A stretch of 64,000 nt of DNA from Tricholoma matsutake (Eukaryota > Basidiomycota > Agaricomycetes > Agaricales > Tricholomataceae), in assembly GCA_026075535.2 (NCBI GenBank), contig AP026539.1, positions 8,370,001 to 8,434,000 on the forward strand, written 5' to 3'. Made by a program: the position numbers and the translations under genes. Positions 1 to 11,284 of this stretch are shown here, in pieces (position 1 is the stretch's first letter; the number at the start of each line of letters is the position of its first letter). The notes under the pieces were generated by a model. It worked only from the letters and a program-made list of their open reading frames with translations, did no database searches and was not told the DNA's origin.

Positions 1-299
1 AGCAGCGACCTCAGTTAGCAAAGATGGGGCTTGATTTTTGCTCAGCACCAGGTAAGTGTAATAATTCTCATTTTTGCTTCTACTCAGACACTCTTTTAGC
101 ATCATCAGTGGATGCTGAACGTGCATTCGCAGTTGGAAGGCTTGAGATCAATCACCTTCAGCATAACACCAGCCCACAGACCTTCAAGGCTCAAGTTGCA
201 GTTGGATCTTGGGCCAAAACTCCACTCTATCCAGGACTTTCAGAAACCATTAAGATTGTTCAGAAGCAAATGGGAAGTGAAGAGCAGGTGAGACCTTAG
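1..299 (+). mobile_element. hAT transposase C-terminal fragment (dimerisation region)
   Basis: The translation reads as the C-terminal dimerisation segment of a hAT-family DNA transposase: SSVDAERAFAVGRLEINH followed by a GSWAKTPLYPG-like tail. The first exon runs in from beyond the window edge. A likely intron lies at about 52-96 (GTAAGT to CTACTCAG), because the reading frame through it gives family-unlike residues between SAP and the DAERAF motif. Only the tail of the protein is present, so the catalytic DDE core, if it survives, lies outside the window. The family is well supported by the motif; whether the full element is intact cannot be judged. Confidence 0.75.
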
Positions 300-515
300 A
301 AAGAAGTTGATGAGACTGAGTTGGAAGATGAGGTAGAAGAGACAGATGAGGAGTCCAGGTTTTGGAGAACTTGAATTGTAATTGTACAAATTCCTATGGT
401 ATTTCAGATGTATTTCAAAGTAATATTTATTGGGGTAAAACCATTTCCTGATTAAAAGAAGCAGTCTTAAGTACAAATTTTACTCAGTATAATAGATAAC
501 ATCATGTGTGCCAAC

Positions 516-886
516 TAGTGTTGCCATGACTTCAAGTCGGACTTTTTGATTGCTGTATATCTCTGCAAGCACGTCATCATAGGATGTAAACTAATTGACG
601 CAGGGTACATATTTATTGCCGCTATCAACAAATCCAAAAATTATGTAAATTGGATCACTATATCTTGAGTTATTGACTGACTAAAATTCCAACTTTGTAC
701 ATCAAAAAGCTGGAATTTTAGTCGGTCAATAACTCAAGATATAGTGATCTGATTTACGTAATTTTTGGATATGTTGATAGCGGTAATAAATATGTACCCT
801 GCATTGATTAGTTTACATCCTAGGATGATGTGCTTGCAGAGATATACAGCAATCAAAAAGTCCGACTTGAAGTCATGGCAACATTA
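516..886. mobile_element. 371-bp foldback MITE with hAT-like termini
   Basis: Two arms of about 180 bp (516-694 and about 707-886) are near-perfect inverted copies around a 12-bp spacer. The ends read TAGTGTTGCCATGAC and, on the opposite strand, TAATGTTGCCATGAC. An identical 8-bp direct repeat, GTGCCAAC, flanks the palindrome at 508-515 and 887-894, which is the target-duplication length made by hAT transposases. There is no coding capacity. It is best described as a non-autonomous hAT-type foldback element. Confidence 0.8.
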
Positions 887-996
887 GTGCCAACTGCCAA
901 CAAGGCACTCCAGCAGGTAATTGACCTTGCTAAACCATTTTAATAGACCATGGTACATATATTAGAGCATTTGAGAGCATAAAAAATAGTAGTATT

Positions 997-1098
997 CATA
1001 TGGATACCCATGGATGATCCATGGATGCCACCCATATCCATGGACTTTAGGATGTCATCCATGGATATTCACCCGGATGGACCTGGGTCCATCCACGG
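997..1098. repeat. CCATGGAT-rich degenerate tandem repeat
   Basis: About 100 bp in which variants of ATGGAT and CCATGGAT recur at irregular spacing in both orientations. No coding function is seen. It lies between the MITE and the truncated left edge of the copia element. Confidence 0.5.
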
Positions 1099-1309
1099 TA
1101 GTCCCTAGTCCAGTTACCAATTCTTGCTGTTGAGGTCATGGTCATGTTTGGTTATGATCTGAATCTTGACCCACAGATCTCTTCCAATATTGATCACATG
1201 CAATGTCTCTCTCTATGTCAGAGGGGAGTCGCTTTTCTCCATAGGTATTGCCAGGATGGTTTGGGATGTTCCTCTGCCTGCCTGATCAACAGGACAATTG
1301 CTGCCATTC

Positions 1310-1681
1310 CTATTGATCTTCATGTCTTGGACAAAAGTCCTCAGTGGTTGCTGGAGGCAGCAGAGGAGGAGCATCAGTTGCATCATCATACGCCTTTTGC
1401 TCTCTTGGTACATCATCATCATCATCATTTTCTGATGACGGAGGAAGGGGTGGATTTTGTGGCAGTATAGGGTCATCGCCATCCATTCCAGATGAGTGGT
1501 CATCATCTTCTGGTTCTGGAGGTGGAAAATCACCAAGTTCTGTCTTGGCAGGAGTTTTAGCTCTGGGACAGCATGGGAACATCATTTCATCAAATAGTGC
1601 CATAGCACCAATGAATATTGCGCCACTAAGTCGCATGAAATGATATGCTTTAATGCCATCTTCTAATCCAAGGTACCTCAT
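1310..1681 (-). pseudogene. Copia post-integrase fragment
   Basis: A 123-residue frame beginning YLGLEDGIKAYHF and followed by SGAIFIGAMALFDE resembles the copia segment that follows the integrase core, usually of the form YLGYEPGTKGYRFW...VFDE. A very acidic and proline-rich stretch follows, as is usual before the reverse transcriptase. It is out of frame with, or stop-separated from, the integrase block upstream at 1835. The reverse transcriptase that should come next is missing. Confidence 0.6.
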
Positions 1682-1834
1682 TAACTCTGATCAGGGAACT
1701 AATGTAGTTGGACATTTCTCCTTGGGTAGATAGACGTAAGCACCACAACCAGATACCTTCAGATCATTCAGATCTGGGCGGACCTTATTCAGATCCTCAA
1801 AAGGTGTCAGCCATTTCAGAGGCCTTATTGGGGT

Positions 1835-3415
1835 TCAGTTGTATAGGTGTGTTGCATGTTCAATGCAAAATTCCCACCATGATTGTGGTAGACAAGCAGT
1901 AAATTGCAGGGTTTGCGACTTTTCCATTATTGTCCTTATTGTGTGCTCTGCATGCCCATTATGTTGGTGAACATGGGGTGCGGACATCTCTATTTTGATG
2001 CCGAAATTCTTGAGCATATTTTGTAGCTCACAATCTTTGAATTCCCCCCCTGGATCAACATGCCAGTGCTTGATTGTAGCACCATACTGAGTCAAAGCCA
2101 TTGCCTGAAACTGCTTAATTGCTGCAGTAGCATCATATTTCTTTCTAAGGCATTGGACCCAGATATGTGACATTTTGTCATCCAGAAATACAATGAAGTA
2201 TTTGTGTTTGTGGTACGATAGTACCAGGAGTTCCTTTAGATCGGAATGTATTAATTCAAAGGATTTCTCAGCATGTGAAGCTGATTTGGGAAAAGATTTT
2301 GAAGTCATTTTCCCTTCAGCGCACCCTGGACATATAATTTTGTCTTTAGGAATAATTAAATTCCTTGGGAATTTTATGGTGCTTTTAGGCATTTTCCCTA
2401 GTGCTTTCTTGGATGGGTGTCCAAGTTGCCTATGCCAAGTCAGATAGTCAGCAACATACATAGTCGCAACATTGATTTTCTTGGTGCTCAATATATGAGT
2501 CCGAGCCCAATAGATCATGTCATGTTTCATAAGAGGGACACAATCCATAATTGGGTTTCCTTTCTTGAAAAATGAAATGTGTGCAGAGGAACCACGCACA
2601 TCACTTCCATCTTGTAAAAAGACACCCATTGACAGTAGTTGAGTACTACAGTCGGGTATGTAGTAGACGGAGTATAATTGCATTTCACGCATCTCTGACT
2701 TCCCGTGACATACTACCTGGTGTCTAATGAAGACTGCCCCTTTTCCTACTATATGAGTAATACCCATGGCTGTTTTAACCAGGGTAGAGTCCTTTCTCGG
2801 TAAAGGCTCGTAGGAAGCAAAGTCTTTTATTTCACCAGTGAAGTGTTTTGATGCACCTGAATCTATGATCCAGTCGGCACCTCCCTTACAATTTCCGTTT
2901 GCACACATAACACATATATTAAGATTTAAATATTTCCAAGATACATTTAATAGCAGTAAAATCTCACATGAAAAGTTCGCTGTTATCATTGGAATATTAA
3001 TCTTTGTGCTTGTGGCAGGGAAAAGGACTGACCTATCATCATATCCACCCATTTCAAGGGGTTCATCAACGAGCATCTTGTCGACAGCCTTCCACACTTC
3101 TTCGTCAGAAACCAGAGGCTCTGATCCAAGGGAGACAGCATCGTCTTCTACCTCCACAATCCTAGGTTCTTCCAGTTCTTCCGGTTCAATCCTCCTTCTC
3201 TTACCTTCTCGCACTGTTAGGTGCTCTTCCAGTGGTCGCAGATTTTTTGTGGTGTGTGGAAGTTGCATTTGCTCAAGGGTTTCTCGAGCTTGCTGATATT
3301 TGGCATAGACTGAATGAGAGGTAGAGGCCATGCCCATAGATGCCTGTGTAGGCGGTCGGCGGTGAGGGTCCCTTGTGGGAGTGTGGTCGCATTTGATGCA
3401 CTGAATGAGGGGCAT
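1835..3415 (-). pseudogene. Copia protease and integrase (partial pol)
   Basis: The 526-residue frame carries the aspartic protease motif IIDSGASKHF near residue 183, a GAG-pre-integrase zinc segment (HRQLGHPSKKAL with a following CPGCAEGK), and the integrase core with HSDL, FLDDKMSHIW, VDPGGEFK and HQHNGHAEHTIRT. In active copia elements these steps cleave the polyprotein and join cDNA to the chromosome. Some positions differ from consensus (GHAE for the usual GxAE, DPGGEF for D-GGEF), and the frame stops before reverse transcriptase. This is a relic, not an active gene. Confidence 0.85.
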
Positions 3416-3526
3416 CGGCAGTATGATGGTGCCATTGCCATTTATAGTGGTGTAGGCACTGGAGGCGAGGTGGGTATGCTTCTCTTTGGGCTTATCCTCC
3501 TTAGTCTTTTTGTTCCCATGTCATCC

Positions 3527-4297
3527 TTATTTTTGGGATGACTCTCCATTGTTGTCTTGCCCTGCTTTGGGCAGCCATTTGGGGTTTCCCCCTTTGTGTT
3601 TGACAGCAGAAAGCTTGTTGGCCTGAGGCTGGCTGGCAGGCTTTCCTACTGCCATGCGCCTTGAGGCTTCAGTGACAATGGAGTCCTTGACATGTTTAAA
3701 TGTCAAGGCACTAGTAGCGGTCATGTTAAGGACTGTGGCCGACAATGAGTCATACTTGTGCAGCATTGCAGCAAGTAGAATCATGGCCTGTACTAGTTTG
3801 GGGATGGCGATGTTGGCAGCCATGAGGCACTCAAATTTGTCAGCCATCTTAGCAATCTCTGGCACTGGATTTGCAGCCGGGATTTTGATCACTATTGCAG
3901 ACCTAAAGTCCGCAAAGACTTGGGAGGAGCCATCGACACCATAGTTGGTGTGAATAAGGTCCCACACCTCCTCAGCAGTGTCCTTGGTGTTGGCACGCTG
4001 CCGAATGGAGGGGGCCAGGCAGAGTACTAGACTACCAATAGCCTGGTCATTTTTGTTGCTCCAGGTCTGGAGCTTGGCAATAGCTTCTGCTATGGCAGCA
4101 GCATTCATCGCCATCAAAGGAGGCGCTGGAGACAGTTTAGTTTTCGCCCCACTAGTAATTTGCCAGAGGCCCTGAGACCTGAGCCACACCTTCATGGAGT
4201 CAGCCCATTGAATGTAATTAGATCTGTTGAAAGTCTGAACAAGTTTTTCAAGAGTTGAAGACATGATTGTTGTGTAGCGGCTGGGGAAAGTGCTCAA
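3527..4297 (-). pseudogene. Copia gag (UBN2-type) fragment
   Basis: A 256-residue frame beginning near the primer binding site contains FNRSNYIQWADSMKVWLRSQ and LWQIT, the signature of the copia gag N-terminal domain (UBN2/Retrotran_gag family), followed by a helical region with WDLIHTNYG. It forms the nucleocapsid in active relatives. The expected CCHC zinc knuckle is not intact between this frame and the protease block. The start at 4297 is one of several possible; a downstream methionine (MSSTLEKLVQTFN) matches family starts better. Confidence 0.75.
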
Positions 4298-4513
4298 TTA
4301 GTCTTTTACTCAATAAAACACATTTGACAATCTCAGAAGAAAAACACTCCTTCAGAGTGGGTAACCCTAGTCAACCTAGGTTTTATATGCAGCTTGCAGG
4401 GAGCACAATGCAGCTCACGAAGAGTGCAAGGTTATAATTTGGAGATGATGAAGTCAACGTCATTTGCAGCCAATTAAGGCGCATTCGCGACATGCCCAGC
4501 AGGGCCCATAACC

Positions 4514-4781
4514 TGTTGGAGCAGACTCTATGTACTGCACAGTAGAAGAGACTACACATTCCTTACAACCTACCTGGGGTTTAGTAAGACTTACAGCTAG
4601 AGTTAGCAGAGGTAAGAACACTGTATTCCTACTACGGTACAAGTTCTCCTTATATACATAATAATAAGGATGTCACATGACTCCAGAGGAATATGCATAT
4701 GAAACATGTAACAATATTGGTGATTAATGTGGGAGAATATGCATATGCAACATGTAACAATATTGGTAATTAATTTCAACA
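4514..4781 (-). repeat. Copia LTR with primer binding site
   Basis: On the minus strand the sequence starts TGTTGAAATTA and ends CTGCTCCAACA, giving the short inverted repeat TGTTG/CAACA of an LTR. Immediately inside the element (4501-4513) the minus strand reads GGTTATGGGCCCT, complementary to the anticodon arm (CAU) of initiator tRNA-Met, as in Drosophila copia and Ty5. The LTR contains a 46-bp-period direct duplication (4689-4732 and 4735-4777) and a TATATA-type promoter stretch near 4653. No second LTR is present in the window. Confidence 0.8.
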
Positions 4782-5088
4782 CATAGATATCGTGACAGCA
4801 AATATTACTGGTCGGCCTTGTGAATTTTGCCAACCCCACTGCAATGTCATGCTGTATATAATAATTATTGCGGACTTATTTTGAGAGCTTATCTAGCCTT
4901 ATCCGAGTCGGCCCAATTTCCAGATGGTTGTTTGCCTTGCCGTTGCTTAGAAACCGCGGAACACTCCGAGAAAAGTAAGCATGTGAAACGACGATGATGT
5001 GAAGCTCTGTTAGGATCCAAGATCGACGAGAAGCCGTGTAAAATGGTTGAATCCTAACAATCGCAAATAGCTATAGCTTCCTCCTTCC
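4782..5088. other. Intergenic, 5' flank of SIN1
   Basis: About 300 bp between the copia LTR and the SIN1 start. No gene, RNA or repeat was recognised. It should hold the SIN1 promoter, but I see no motif strong enough to name. Confidence 0.5.
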
Positions 5089-8044
5089 ATGTCACTGATC
5101 AGCGATACCGAGTACGTGTAGTCTATTTTCAATATACATATACTCATTCATCACAATCTAGCTATCTTACACATAGTCTCAGATTGCTATACCTTCGAGA
5201 TGCCCAAGATCCATATGGCCCTCGTCTCATAACTCTCGATCCAGCCTACAACTCAAATCCGTATATTATAGCGGCTTCACTCGCAGATGTCGATAGATGG
5301 CCAGAAATTGCGATACCGTCAAGCCCACAACTAAGCGAAGATGAAGGAGAGCGTCCGTCTGGTTTCCCAGGTGCTCGCCTCAAGTACACACAAACTATTA
5401 TGGGTGGAAGGACAGGTGGGCTAGGGATGCGCATTCATGGGAAACGGGCGTCCACTTCAAAGCGGATTTCAGGAATTCCTCATCCACCGCTCGTGAAGGA
5501 CTTCATCTCGGAGGATCCTCCTGTCCGGGAAGCTCCAACTACTATAGTCGCCGTCTCAACCTCAGTCGCAAAGTCACCTCCCGTGGACAAGAACGAGGTT
5601 GACTCCCAACTCAATGTTCAGGTTCAAGAACCAATCACTGGGGATGAACCTCCTGTCGCCAAAGTTCTTCAATTCATACCCAAGTTCAAAGGCGCCGCGG
5701 AGATGGAACGAAGGCGTCGAATGCGAATGGCTGCCCGTCGTGCACCTAGTCTGGCTGCCCAACCGCCCTCTCAGAACCTTGATTTCTCATCTTCTGAGGA
5801 GGAAATTCCTCTTGCTGTTGACTCGTCGTCCTCTAGTGATTTTGATGACGACGGTCTTGGCGAGGCTGGCAGTATGGATGAAGGAGATGAGTTTGATCCG
5901 TAAGCCCTGCCTTCAGCTCCTTTACACTTTCTCTACTCACAGTTTACGAAATAGAGAATTTGCTGCCACGCGAACAGCGCTCAACTCAGATAGTGCATCA
6001 GATGTCTTATCAGTACTTTCAGCCGGCACAGGCTCCATACCTAATTCTTCTGCTCCCATTTCTGCATCCCATACAAATGGCCGCTCACGCTCCCGCCTAA
6101 GCCCTGTATCCGAAGGCGAAAGACCGGCCGACAGCCGCAGTCGTCCCAGGATGCTTGATTCCCTTGTTGGCATGTCCTTCGAAATGATAACACCTGCCCC
6201 GAACACGAGACAGGAGATCCGAAAGTTGGACGGTTCATCTCGGACTAAATATCACCACCCAAGTCATGCAACATCTCCTTCCATTTCAGCGTCTTCATCC
6301 GACCTTTCCTTTGCGCGCAGGAAAGTAACCCCCTTCAAACCCGTGAAATCATCTTTGTCGGCAATGTTGGCATGTTCTGATGCATCTTCCAACCCGTTCG
6401 CAGAAATCTATGCTGCGATCTCTGGGCGGGGCGAATCGACTGCCACGAACGTCCGAGTGTTCTTTCCCCATGCCAAGCAACCGACGGGGAAAGCAATGGA
6501 TTTGAATGTAAGGGTTGATGCCACAGTGGAGGAGGTGATTGGATTTGCCTTGTGGACATATTGGAAGGAGGGTTGGCTCCCGAAACTAGATGATGGGCTG
6601 AATGGGGAGACCGATCCGAAGTGGGAAACGAAGGTGTCTGCTGTTGGGTGGATCATGCGGATTGCAGAAGACGATGGAGAAGTGGATGACGATTTTCCTC
6701 GTATGTCATCTGCTACTTTCCAGAATGAACTTATACATTATGCTTTATAGCCCCTGATCGACTCGGGAGAATATCAAAGTTCAATGCGGATGCTTATGCA
6801 GTGCTCGAAGCTACTCCTGCTCAAGGTATGACTCACATGTACTTCTTTCCTGTTTACTTTAGCAACGTGTTTCAAAGTGCAACAAAATCAGTTGCTCGAG
6901 TTAAAGATACAACGTCTACCATCGAGGATGACCAAGAAGGCCGAAAAACTGCCTGTCCCCGGTCTGCTTCCAATTGTCAGTTCCAGCAGTGGTGTTTTCG
7001 GTTTTACGCTTGGATCAGTTCCTCTATCAACATCTCTTGGGCCATCCTCAAGCCATGGCCCTCAGATTTTCCTCAGAATCAGGGTGGACACTGCTGATGC
7101 TGTTCACATCTCGACGACAATCCCTGTGTCCGTATTCATTGCCTGTGCGCTTAAAAAAAATCTGACGGTCTCTGGAACAGCTCTGCTGGGATGTATATGC
7201 AGGAAGCGTTGGAACTCGTGTGCCGGAGGAGGAAGATTTCAAACCCAAATGATTATGCGCTCCTTCTGGCAGATAAGAGTATTCTGATCCCTTTGGACCG
7301 GACGGTAGCTAGCTTGCAAGGTAATCGGGAGCTCCTCCTTGTGAAGCGTAGTATGTTGCCGGGTGACATCCTCAAAGGCGCTGTCAAATCCACGGATCCA
7401 AACGGTGCATTTAATCTATCCTACATCTGCCTCTCAGCTCTATCTCATAGAATCTTAGCCTCCATTTTCAAGCGGATGTCTGATACGCCTGAAGTTCAGT
7501 ATAGTTCTGTGGCCGATTATACTTCGGGCTATAAGGTAAGATTACGAATGTTCTCATCAGTGTATTCATACCGCATTATAGAAATATACCATATTCCGTA
7601 AAGCCCCGATGCTTCTTGCTCGTCAGGAACGCGTTCTCGCCATTGATGGCGTCTACATTCATGTACGTACAATCACCATCAGTAGCTTCCTGATGTTCAC
7701 TGCGAAGTCATTGTAGATCATGCCATCGGCAAACAAAGCCATGAAAGTTGTGTTTGACAGCGGGAAAACGTCATCATACCACATCAAGAGCATTGCCGAT
7801 TGCCAGCAATCTGCCAAGACTTCTTCCATATTCAAGATTGTTCTCAATCGCGGAGCTGGAAATAAGCGGTACGATTTCGAGGCGGAAAGTCCACGACTTG
7901 CTGGTTCGTAATATTCCTGTTTGGGTGCATGTTGAGCTAAACCTGGTTCTAGCGGAAATTGTACAAACAGTTAAAACTCTGAAAGCATCGCTTGATCGTT
8001 CTGGGACTGTCAATAAGTCACGGCGTAGTCGTCATGTTGGTTGA
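5089..8044 (+). CDS. SIN1: SIN1/AVO1-type TORC2 subunit
   Basis: SIN1 is the scaffold of TOR complex 2 that presents AGC kinases to TOR at the plasma membrane. Nine exons are proposed: 5089-5111, 5177-5899, 5943-6700, 6751-6825, 6863-7127, 7181-7535, 7582-7662, 7717-7903 and 7953-8044, giving 852 residues. The N-terminus has the fungal motif YLRDAQDPYGPRLITL. A long acidic and serine-rich middle follows. The conserved CRIM domain starts around NVRVFFP and ends with RIAEDDGEVDDDFP and DRLGRISKFNADAYAV. A Ras-binding-like region comes next, then a C-terminal PH domain (TIFRKAPMLLARQERVLAIDG, split over exons). A 54-nt in-frame segment near 7406-7459 (GTGCAT to TCTTAG) may be an extra intron, giving 834 residues. 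The donor at 7128 (GTCCGT) is weak. Family identity is firm; a few exon edges are not. Confidence 0.88.
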
Positions 8045-9142
8045 TTTGACACATTTGCCGCCCAGTTCATACCCAGTAGTTCTTTAGATCTCTTATTCTC
8101 TACACTATCATCATCTGTACTACGAACAACGCATTTACAAATTAAATCAAAGGCCTTTCTACTAAAGTAGAGTTCCCTCAATGCAGAAGATCTACAGATC
8201 ACTTCAATGTATGTCGACACGGGTGCTAGGATAGCGATAGAATTACTGATGCATTATTCTAACTAAACCTGCCATGTAGACGCCTTTTGGAAAGAATGCG
8301 AGTTTCGTGCGCTGAGCATTGTGAGCAGAAACACGAACTTTATGCTGTCAGTTCCAGACCTTACTGTACCAACCAGAGATTCGGACAAGCTGGGGAGTCC
8401 TTTGCGACCGCCGTCCTGTGTTACTATCTCAGTGCACGCATGAACTTTTCGGTAACGCTTCCGCCATTGCAGGCAGTCAAGTGGTGAATATGCGGGAACC
8501 CTTGGCAAGATGGTGGTGAGTGACCCATCTCCTTTATGCTGGCATGCTCTAAACCTTTCAGTTCATCCCCCCGAAATCGAATACAAGATGTTCCAAGTCT
8601 AGATCTTATCTTGTGCTCACCGCTTGAAGATGTGAGGCTGCAGAACAAGACAGTCGGCAAAAGGGCGAAGGTCGTGAACTTGATCATTGCCCAGTGAACA
8701 GAAAACTTGAATATGCGTTGGAATCTGCCAGATCTTTTGGAAGCGGGGAACGACAACCATTCCGTGCTGTAGAAATGGAGCACTAACAAAGATTAATGGC
8801 AGTACTCCGAGTCCTCTATATTTATCCATGGGGCGAGAGACCGGATGGGATATAGTTTGCATACTAGCATCAGCATCTTGGTATGTGCCACCAGGTGGCA
8901 GGTAACATGTAGAATGTTGATTGTTTGAAATCAGTTTGCATATATCGCGATGTAGTACATATACGAAATCACACCTGAGTATTTTATCAATTCACGAATC
9001 CACAAGGTGTTTCAAATGGTCCATGTTTCATGGTTACGTTCAAAAACCCAGATACTTCAGAATGCGTACCAACTAATCAAGAGAAACGTGCAGCATTTTT
9101 TAAACACAACGAAGTATGATATACCCACCCTTGTGGTACATA
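8045..9142. other. Gene gap between SIN1 and the EF-hand-like gene
   Basis: About 1.1 kb holding the 3' flanks of two convergent genes. Several short frames occur on both strands (for example 8424-8862 minus), but none gave a recognisable motif or a convincing splice chain. I see no RNA gene. A small unrecognised gene cannot be excluded. Confidence 0.5.
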
Positions 9143-9980
9143 TCAAGCCAGTTTGGCAACTACCATCATCCTGGCAAAATCTTCAAGACCAACGCAGTTG
9201 TCCGCTGAAGTAGAAAATGCTTCCAGCATCTCGACCATCTACAGCAGAGAAGCAAACTCAAGAGATTGAAAATAGTTTGGGGGACGGGAAGACGAAACGT
9301 ACCTCGTCTGCCTTGATCTTCTCTCCCAGAAGCTTGGCCACTCGCTGAATATCTTTGATCATAATTTTTTGATTTACTACCTCGGAGGCCGGAACAGACG
9401 GAAAAAATAAAGCAAAAGCTTCAAAACATGTCTGTTGTTGTCGCGGAGATAACATCTTAGACGGAGATGAGGATGAAAGCGGTGAGCAGGATGCAGTTTT
9501 ATATTTCGCCTGACGGGTACGAATGTGCTGCCGAGAGCTTGAAGCGGCAGGGCCTTCGACATATTCATCGTCTGAACCGTCATCTGTATTTTCAGATGCA
9601 AACAATGGGTCCTCACTCTCTATCTCTCCGTCACTTTCATACAAGCCATCAAATTCAGTATCATCTGCATATTCTTCCTCTTGGTGATGCTCGAATAGGA
9701 CGGCACAGACAGATCGCCAGTCATCTCGGCTAACCAACCCTTCACCAGTCTTGGCATCAGGTACGGCATTCGAGGAAGAAGAAGACCATCCGGATGCGGC
9801 GTTGCGAAAAATACGGAGAACTTGATCGTCGTCAGGAGGAAGGTCTAAGCATTGGAGAGCCAAAGGAATTGAGGATAGCGGGATGTGAGACTGAATTTCG
9901 ACGGCTGGTTGGGTATGGACGTCAAAAGCATGGTCTATTCTGAGTTGAAGCTGTGGTGAAAGAGAATTGAACAAGTCCAT
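9143..9980 (-). CDS. EF-hand-like acidic protein, function unknown
   Basis: Two exons, 9303-9980 and 9143-9238, join GAG to ATG across a GTACGT...CTGTAG intron and give 257 residues. The C-terminal part (SPRQQQTCFEAFALFF, then IMIKDIQRVAKLLGEKIKADEMVEMLEAF and VGLEDFARMM) has the helix spacing of a degenerate EF-hand pair like centrin or calmodulin, but the calcium-loop acidic residues are poorly kept. The N-terminal half (PQLQLRIDHAFD with WRSVCAVLFEHH) may be a second degenerate pair. The middle is highly acidic. An upstream methionine at 10013 would add 11 residues but would overlap the start codon of the divergent CBP3 gene, so 9980 is preferred. I do not recognise a specific ortholog. 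Confidence 0.65.
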
Positions 9981-10011
9981 CGAGTGGCAAGCAGAACCAA
10001 ACACACAAACC

Positions 10012-11086
10012 ATGCTTGCCAATGTCAGAAATTATCAGAGACTGGCTCAACATGCCGTTCGACTCATGGCTACTGCTCCCAAAACACGCCACATTGGCAA
10101 CCCACCGCAGAAAACACAAGAGAAAAGCTGGTTGACTCGCAAAGTTGAAGCTTCCTCGTCTGCCATGAAAATTTTCTTGAAACTCACTAATTTACTTGGG
10201 TACGGCAGTCCTAAGCAAATAGCGGGTAGGAGGGCATTTGCTCTTTACAACAAAATATGTGCTGTACAGCCTGACCAAGATCGGTCATTCTGGCAGGATG
10301 GTGTGTTCGATCCAGCTCTCGATGCTCTTTCATTCATGCCCAACTCTTTCAGAATGCCATCTCCCACCAACATTTCAGTCCTGGTTTACCATAACTAACC
10401 TCCATGTCTGGCTCCTCACTGTGAGACTACGCGCGCTTCCCCCAGAACATGGACAATATTTCGTCCAAGCTCTGGTTGACCATTTCTTCATCGACGTCGA
10501 GGACCGTATACGTGCCGTCCTTCAACCTTCCGAAGAACATAAAATGCCATATACCTTCCATTCTCCATTCTATATCAATCCCAACGCGCCGTCAGACCTA
10601 CCGACCAAAAATAGTAAGCCAAAATTGAGCAGGGCACCGGACCGACTGGTGACGACGCAGATGAAGATATTCAAGGAACAGTGGGCTGGAATGGGTCTGT
10701 CATTTGACTTGGGACTGGTGAAGGGGGATATGGAGATGGCTGGTGCTGTGTGGCGAAATTTACTTGGAGCCAGAGGGGCGCAAGGCATTGCTTTTCCTAA
10801 TCCTTCTTCGCAACCTCGGAAATTCCGTCGCTCTGTTAACCTCGTTGGAGGTGAGGTGGTTAACGTCGCAAAGATCGACTTGGAAAAAGAGGAAGCGACA
10901 GATGACGGTTCAGGCGTACATGACTTCGCCCCAGAGGAGGCGGATTTATACCTGAAGTATCCGGAATTGATGCTGGATGTTGTGCGGTACGTGAGACGGG
11001 AGCTCGTACGGTTAGAGAGGTTGAGTGACGAGCAGATTATCGCTGACTATTTGGAGTGTATCAAGTTTGGGAGCATAAGAGGGTGA
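10012..11086 (+). CDS. CBP3: Cytochrome bc1 assembly chaperone CBP3 (UQCC1 family)
   Basis: CBP3 binds the mitochondrial ribosome with CBP6 and hands newly made cytochrome b to the assembling bc1 complex. Two exons (10012-10300 and 10353-11086) give 340 residues. The first 45 residues are rich in Arg, Gln and Ala with no acids, fitting a mitochondrial presequence. The family core is FQSWFTITNLHVWLLTVRL, ALPPEHGQYFVQALVDHFF and DVEDRIR, followed by KIFKEQWAGMG and GAVWRNLLGARGA, all typical of the Ubiq_cyt_C_chap domain. The C-terminus has a basic and acidic extension with a helical end. The start lies only 31 bp from the start of the divergent EF-hand-like gene. Confidence 0.9.
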
Positions 11087-11284
11087 TACGCTCGTCAGTG
11101 TAGGACCACAAAAGTTTGACAACTTTGAATCGATTGTATTCAGTTGCGAGATAAATCAGAGTGCTGACATGTTCAAACAGTAAGTCCACTATAGCTGTAG
11201 GTGGAGGTAAATTGAATGTAAACGTCGTAAACAGTTTTCTCGCGCAAGGTCGGAAGATCTGATATTTAGTCATATGTATGGCCA

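Larger units (their letters stand above)
1200..4781 (-). mobile_element. Decayed Ty1/copia retrotransposon, 3' end missing
   Basis: The order on the minus strand is LTR (4514-4781), primer binding site (4501-4513), gag (4297-3527), protease and integrase (3415-1835), and a short post-integrase piece ending at about 1310. Reverse transcriptase, RNase H and the second LTR are absent, so the element was truncated near 1,200 bp. The order protease-integrase before reverse transcriptase is diagnostic of Ty1/copia. Several stops and frameshifts separate the blocks, so it is not functional. Confidence 0.85.

Noticed and set aside
1138..1470. Open frame with a His-rich run on the plus strand
   Set aside because: It is the antisense of the acidic copia tail on the minus strand; the His codons mirror a GAT/GATGAT run.
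8424..8862. Possible minus-strand gene downstream of SIN1
   Set aside because: Two overlapping frames lack any recognisable motif, and the only possible joins need introns of about 21 nt. Left as unannotated.
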